Assembly (NCBI GenBank): GCA_043744255.1
Contig: JAYTVA010000117.1
Coordinates: 74,859-138,858, forward strand
Reading direction: 5' to 3'
From: UKL13-2 sp043744255
GTDB taxonomy: Bacteria; Pseudomonadota; Gammaproteobacteria; Burkholderiales; Usitatibacteraceae
Length of the DNA: 64,000 nucleotides
Shown: positions 61,831 to 64,000 of the stretch, piece by piece
Position numbering within the stretch: the first letter of the stretch is position 1
Layout of the letters: each line of letters starts with the position of its first letter
Made by a program: the position numbers and the translations under genes
Notes under the pieces: model-generated
Database searches by the model: none
The model's input: the letters and a program-made list of their open reading frames with translations, nothing else
What the model was told of the DNA's origin: nothing

Positions 61831-63630
61831 TTACGCTTCGATAGGCTGGAGCAGACCGAGAGACCCCGATGCGAGTGTCTCTGCGGCAGCAGCACGGGCG
61901 TTGCGGAACGCGCTGAATTGCGCGCGCTCGGAGAGGTACTTATCCAAGCCCGCTTCGCCGTGAATAACAATAAGCTCGCGCACCATCGCAACGAACTCTC
62001 GCGACAACTCGGTGCTGAATTGCTGACGCGGCGTTTCGCCTAGGGCGCGAGGGCCGTTGCCTGAGAGTCTCTGGATTTCTTCGAACGTGTTCTCGATTGT
62101 CCATGCTTTTTTGTAGCAGCGCGCGTGCGTGAGTGCGTCGAACACATCGGCGAGCGCCGAGAATTGTGCGGGAAGCGGAATCGCGTTACCACTTAGATGC
62201 CGCGGATAGCCGCTGCCATCCCACCACTCATGGTGATGCAAGGCAATCAAGCTCGCCATTTCCATCAATTCACCCGAGCGCGTCGCCAAAATTTTGAACC
62301 CTGCTTCGGCGTGCTCCTTGATGATCGCGAACTCGCCGTCGGTCAATTTACTTGTCTTGTTCAGGATTTCTGGCGGCGTCGTGATCTTGCCGATGTCGTG
62401 CAAGCGCGCTGCGATGTCGATCGACTCCACCTGAGCAGCATTCATCCCCATCCGTTTCGCCATGAGACCCGCCAGCCGTCCAACCCGAAACGCGTGTTCG
62501 CCAGTCGCGTCGTCATTCAACTCGCCAATAATCGCGAGTTCTTCGAGACGTTCGCGTACGGCATTGTCTGTAGTAGCAGCCGGGTTGTCGCGTTCGGCAT
62601 CCTCCAGAATATGCAATTGAGAGACGACGCCGTTCAGCTTGTGTGTCTTCCACTCGTCTCGGTATTGATGGCTCAGCGCTTCGGCTTCTTTGTGCCGACC
62701 AGCGCGTTCAAGAACATAGAGTCGGGCGACGTAGAGATCGAATAAAAGCGTTTTGTCGCCGGAGAATTCGGAGAGCAAGCGTCGCGTAGTCCGATCCGCT
62801 GCGTCGAGTTCACCCACGCTTGCGTCAACCATGGCGTTGGCGACCCCGGAAAGCACGGCCGCCTCGGCGCCAGCACAGTGTGAGGCATCATCGGCAGCGG
62901 CAAGTGCGGCAACTCGAGCTTCCGCATGCTCCTGGAGACGTAGGGCAATGACGGTGTACGTGTGGTGAAATCGCACTCGCATCAGATAGTCCAACGTGCT
63001 TCGCGGTGGACGCATTTGCCCTACTGCATCTCTGATCAAATTTAGCGCTTCCTCGTGACGACCAAGGGCTTGACAGGCGCGTGCAATGAGCTGGCTGGCA
63101 CTAACCACCGTGTTCTGCGCGATTTCTGTGGGTTCTGTTGACACCAGTGCGATTGCCCTTCGCGCAAATTTGATGCAGTCGTCGCTCAGACCCATCATGT
63201 TGGCCAAGTTGGCCATACCCGCCCACGAGGTTGCTTCGTCTTGCTGGTTACCCATCCGTCGCGAAATGCCGATGGCCCGGATGAAGTACTCCGTTGCCAC
63301 GACATGTTGCCCTAAGTCTTTATGGAAAATACCCATGAAGTTACACAAAAATCGCTCTTGGCCGATCAACTTTGCGTTTGCCGCCAAGACGAGCGCACGT
63401 TCACCGATTGAGATCGCCAACCTGCGATCACGCGAGGCGTAAAGATGACGCATGCACGCTATCTGCGCCTCGATCAGCACCGACGGATCCGGCGCTGGGA
63501 GGTCCTCATTCATCACGTGGGCAGCAAGTTGAGAAAACCACGTCTCATTGTCTGCCCTGCTTTTTACCAGCCGCGTCCTAGCCTCTGTTTCGATAGCCTT
63601 GAGATCTTGGTTTACTAACGAACCCAACAT
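61831..63630 (-). CDS. TPR-repeat HD-GYP domain protein, putative c-di-GMP phosphodiesterase
   Basis: Protein of 599 residues. The N-terminal two thirds are TPR-like helical repeats (SIGERALVLAANAKLIGQERFL, YFIRAIGISRRMGNQQDEAT, ALNLIRDAVGQMRPPRS). The C-terminal HD-GYP domain has HAFRVGRLAGLMAKRMGM, LHDIGKITTPPEIL (HD motif), HHHEWWDGSGYPRHLSG (GYP motif) and ALADVFDALTHARCYKKAW. Such domains hydrolyse cyclic-di-GMP. No REC or membrane segment is present, so the TPR part probably receives a protein or peptide signal. It is divergent from the small gene at the right edge. Confidence 0.93.
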   Translation of the reverse strand: MLGSLVNQDLKAIETEARTRLVKSRADNETWFSQLAAHVMNEDLPAPDPSVLIEAQIACMRHLYASRDRRLAISIGERALVLAANAKLIGQERFLCNFMGIFHKDLGQHVVATEYFIRAIGISRRMGNQQDEATSWAGMANLANMMGLSDDCIKFARRAIALVSTEPTEIAQNTVVSASQLIARACQALGRHEEALNLIRDAVGQMRPPRSTLDYLMRVRFHHTYTVIALRLQEHAEARVAALAAADDASHCAGAEAAVLSGVANAMVDASVGELDAADRTTRRLLSEFSGDKTLLFDLYVARLYVLERAGRHKEAEALSHQYRDEWKTHKLNGVVSQLHILEDAERDNPAATTDNAVRERLEELAIIGELNDDATGEHAFRVGRLAGLMAKRMGMNAAQVESIDIAARLHDIGKITTPPEILNKTSKLTDGEFAIIKEHAEAGFKILATRSGELMEMASLIALHHHEWWDGSGYPRHLSGNAIPLPAQFSALADVFDALTHARCYKKAWTIENTFEEIQRLSGNGPRALGETPRQQFSTELSREFVAMVRELIVIHGEAGLDKYLSERAQFSAFRNARAAAAETLASGSLGLLQPIEA

Positions 63631-63905
63631 TTTCTAGCTCCGTTTAGGTTTTGCTTCCATACGAGCGCACATCAAAATGTTACCACGCTGACACAATTTC
63701 TCCGATATTACATTTTAGGGGTTAGCCCTATGGAAAATAACACTGAAGTCAGATAGTTTAAAAAAGAAGTCGGAATTCACAACATTTAACAACTTTACGG
63801 ATTTCAATTTTGTCCAATTTGTGCTTCACAACTGACGGATTTTGATGGGTACTTGATCTACGGCAATACCGGCAAACATTCAATTCACTTTCCCCTGGAG
63901 AAAAC
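63631..63905. other. AT-rich intergenic region with weak FNR-like box
   Basis: Low-GC stretch between the leftward HD-GYP gene and the rightward gene at the edge. It presumably holds both promoters. One candidate FNR-like box is listed separately; no other feature is seen. Confidence 0.6.
63853..63866 (+). promoter_or_regulatory. weak FNR/DNR-like box
   Basis: TTGATCTACGGCAA, one base from the box at 10700 (TTGATCTACCGCAA). Its centre is 46 nt before the ATG at 63906. The second half-site is poor; it is the only candidate right of 44.6 kb. Confidence 0.3.
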
Positions 63906-64000
63906 ATGAACGCACTCAACACCCAAGCCATTGAAGTCGCTACAGCCCAAGCCAGCGATGCCCCCGTTGTTGCCCTCGATGCCCTCGATTTGACGGCGAT
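63906..64000 (+). CDS. unidentified gene, 3'-partial at window edge
   Basis: Begins with ATG behind TGGAGAAAAC; visible residues are MNALNTQAIEVATAQASDAP followed by a Val/Leu/Asp/Ala-rich stretch. No signal peptide, membrane segment or domain can be recognised in 31 residues. It may be a short peptide gene or the start of a longer protein. Confidence 0.6.
   Translation, partial: MNALNTQAIEVATAQASDAPVVALDALDLTA

Overview
The window looks like a chromosomal segment of a Betaproteobacterium, probably Burkholderiales- or Rhodocyclales-like. The reasons are a Bug/TctC-type solute-binding protein beside a PrpF-family isomerase, the cco(NOQP)GH-SI arrangement, napEDABC, E. coli-type frdABCD and GltIJKL. 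The genus cannot be fixed from the sequence alone. I saw no rRNA, tRNA, CRISPR array, integrase or intact insertion sequence.

Region 1 (1-20 kb) is a low-oxygen and stress block. It holds a PAS-PAS histidine kinase (cut by the window edge), thioredoxin 2, three universal stress proteins (one fused to hemerythrin), a P2-type cation ATPase, an EB_dh-family haem protein with a small cytochrome c, a second hemerythrin, a beta-CASP metallo-hydrolase, a yqjDEK envelope operon and an Acg-like nitroreductase. An HTH/nucleotidyltransferase toxin-antitoxin-like pair lies inside it at 12.8-14.0 kb.

Region 2 (20-45 kb) is respiratory. It has a complete cbb3 oxidase locus with assembly genes on the minus strand, napEDABC on the plus strand, another universal stress protein, an RquA-like methyltransferase, frdABCD, and an outer-membrane electron conduit (MtrB-like porin, MtrA-like decaheme, NapC/CymA-like tetraheme, small cytochrome c). 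A diheme cytochrome with an extra C-terminal domain and hemG follow. Quinol electrons can be routed to oxygen (cbb3), nitrate (Nap), fumarate (Frd, possibly through rhodoquinone) or across the outer membrane (MtrAB).

Regions 1 and 2 are tied together by at least sixteen 14-bp FNR/ANR/DNR-like boxes in front of most operons between 2.4 and 44.6 kb. They fit TTG(A/C)(T/C/G)-N4-(A/G/C)(T/G)CAA, and ten of them have the asymmetric half-site TTGCG. The boxes stop at about 44.6 kb, apart from one weak candidate at 63.85 kb.

Region 3 (45-64 kb) is ordinary transport and housekeeping. It contains an acyl-CoA-synthetase/GNAT fusion, a BON lipoprotein, a 3'-truncated ElaB/YqjD-like gene that runs into livM, a livGFJHM-type cluster (its LivF has Arg for the Walker A lysine, and a MITE-like element lies inside the cluster), a Bug/PrpF pair, gltIJKL, a Gly/Pro/Ala-rich protein, a DUF167 protein, upp, a TPR/HD-GYP protein, and the first 95 bases of an unidentified gene at the right edge.
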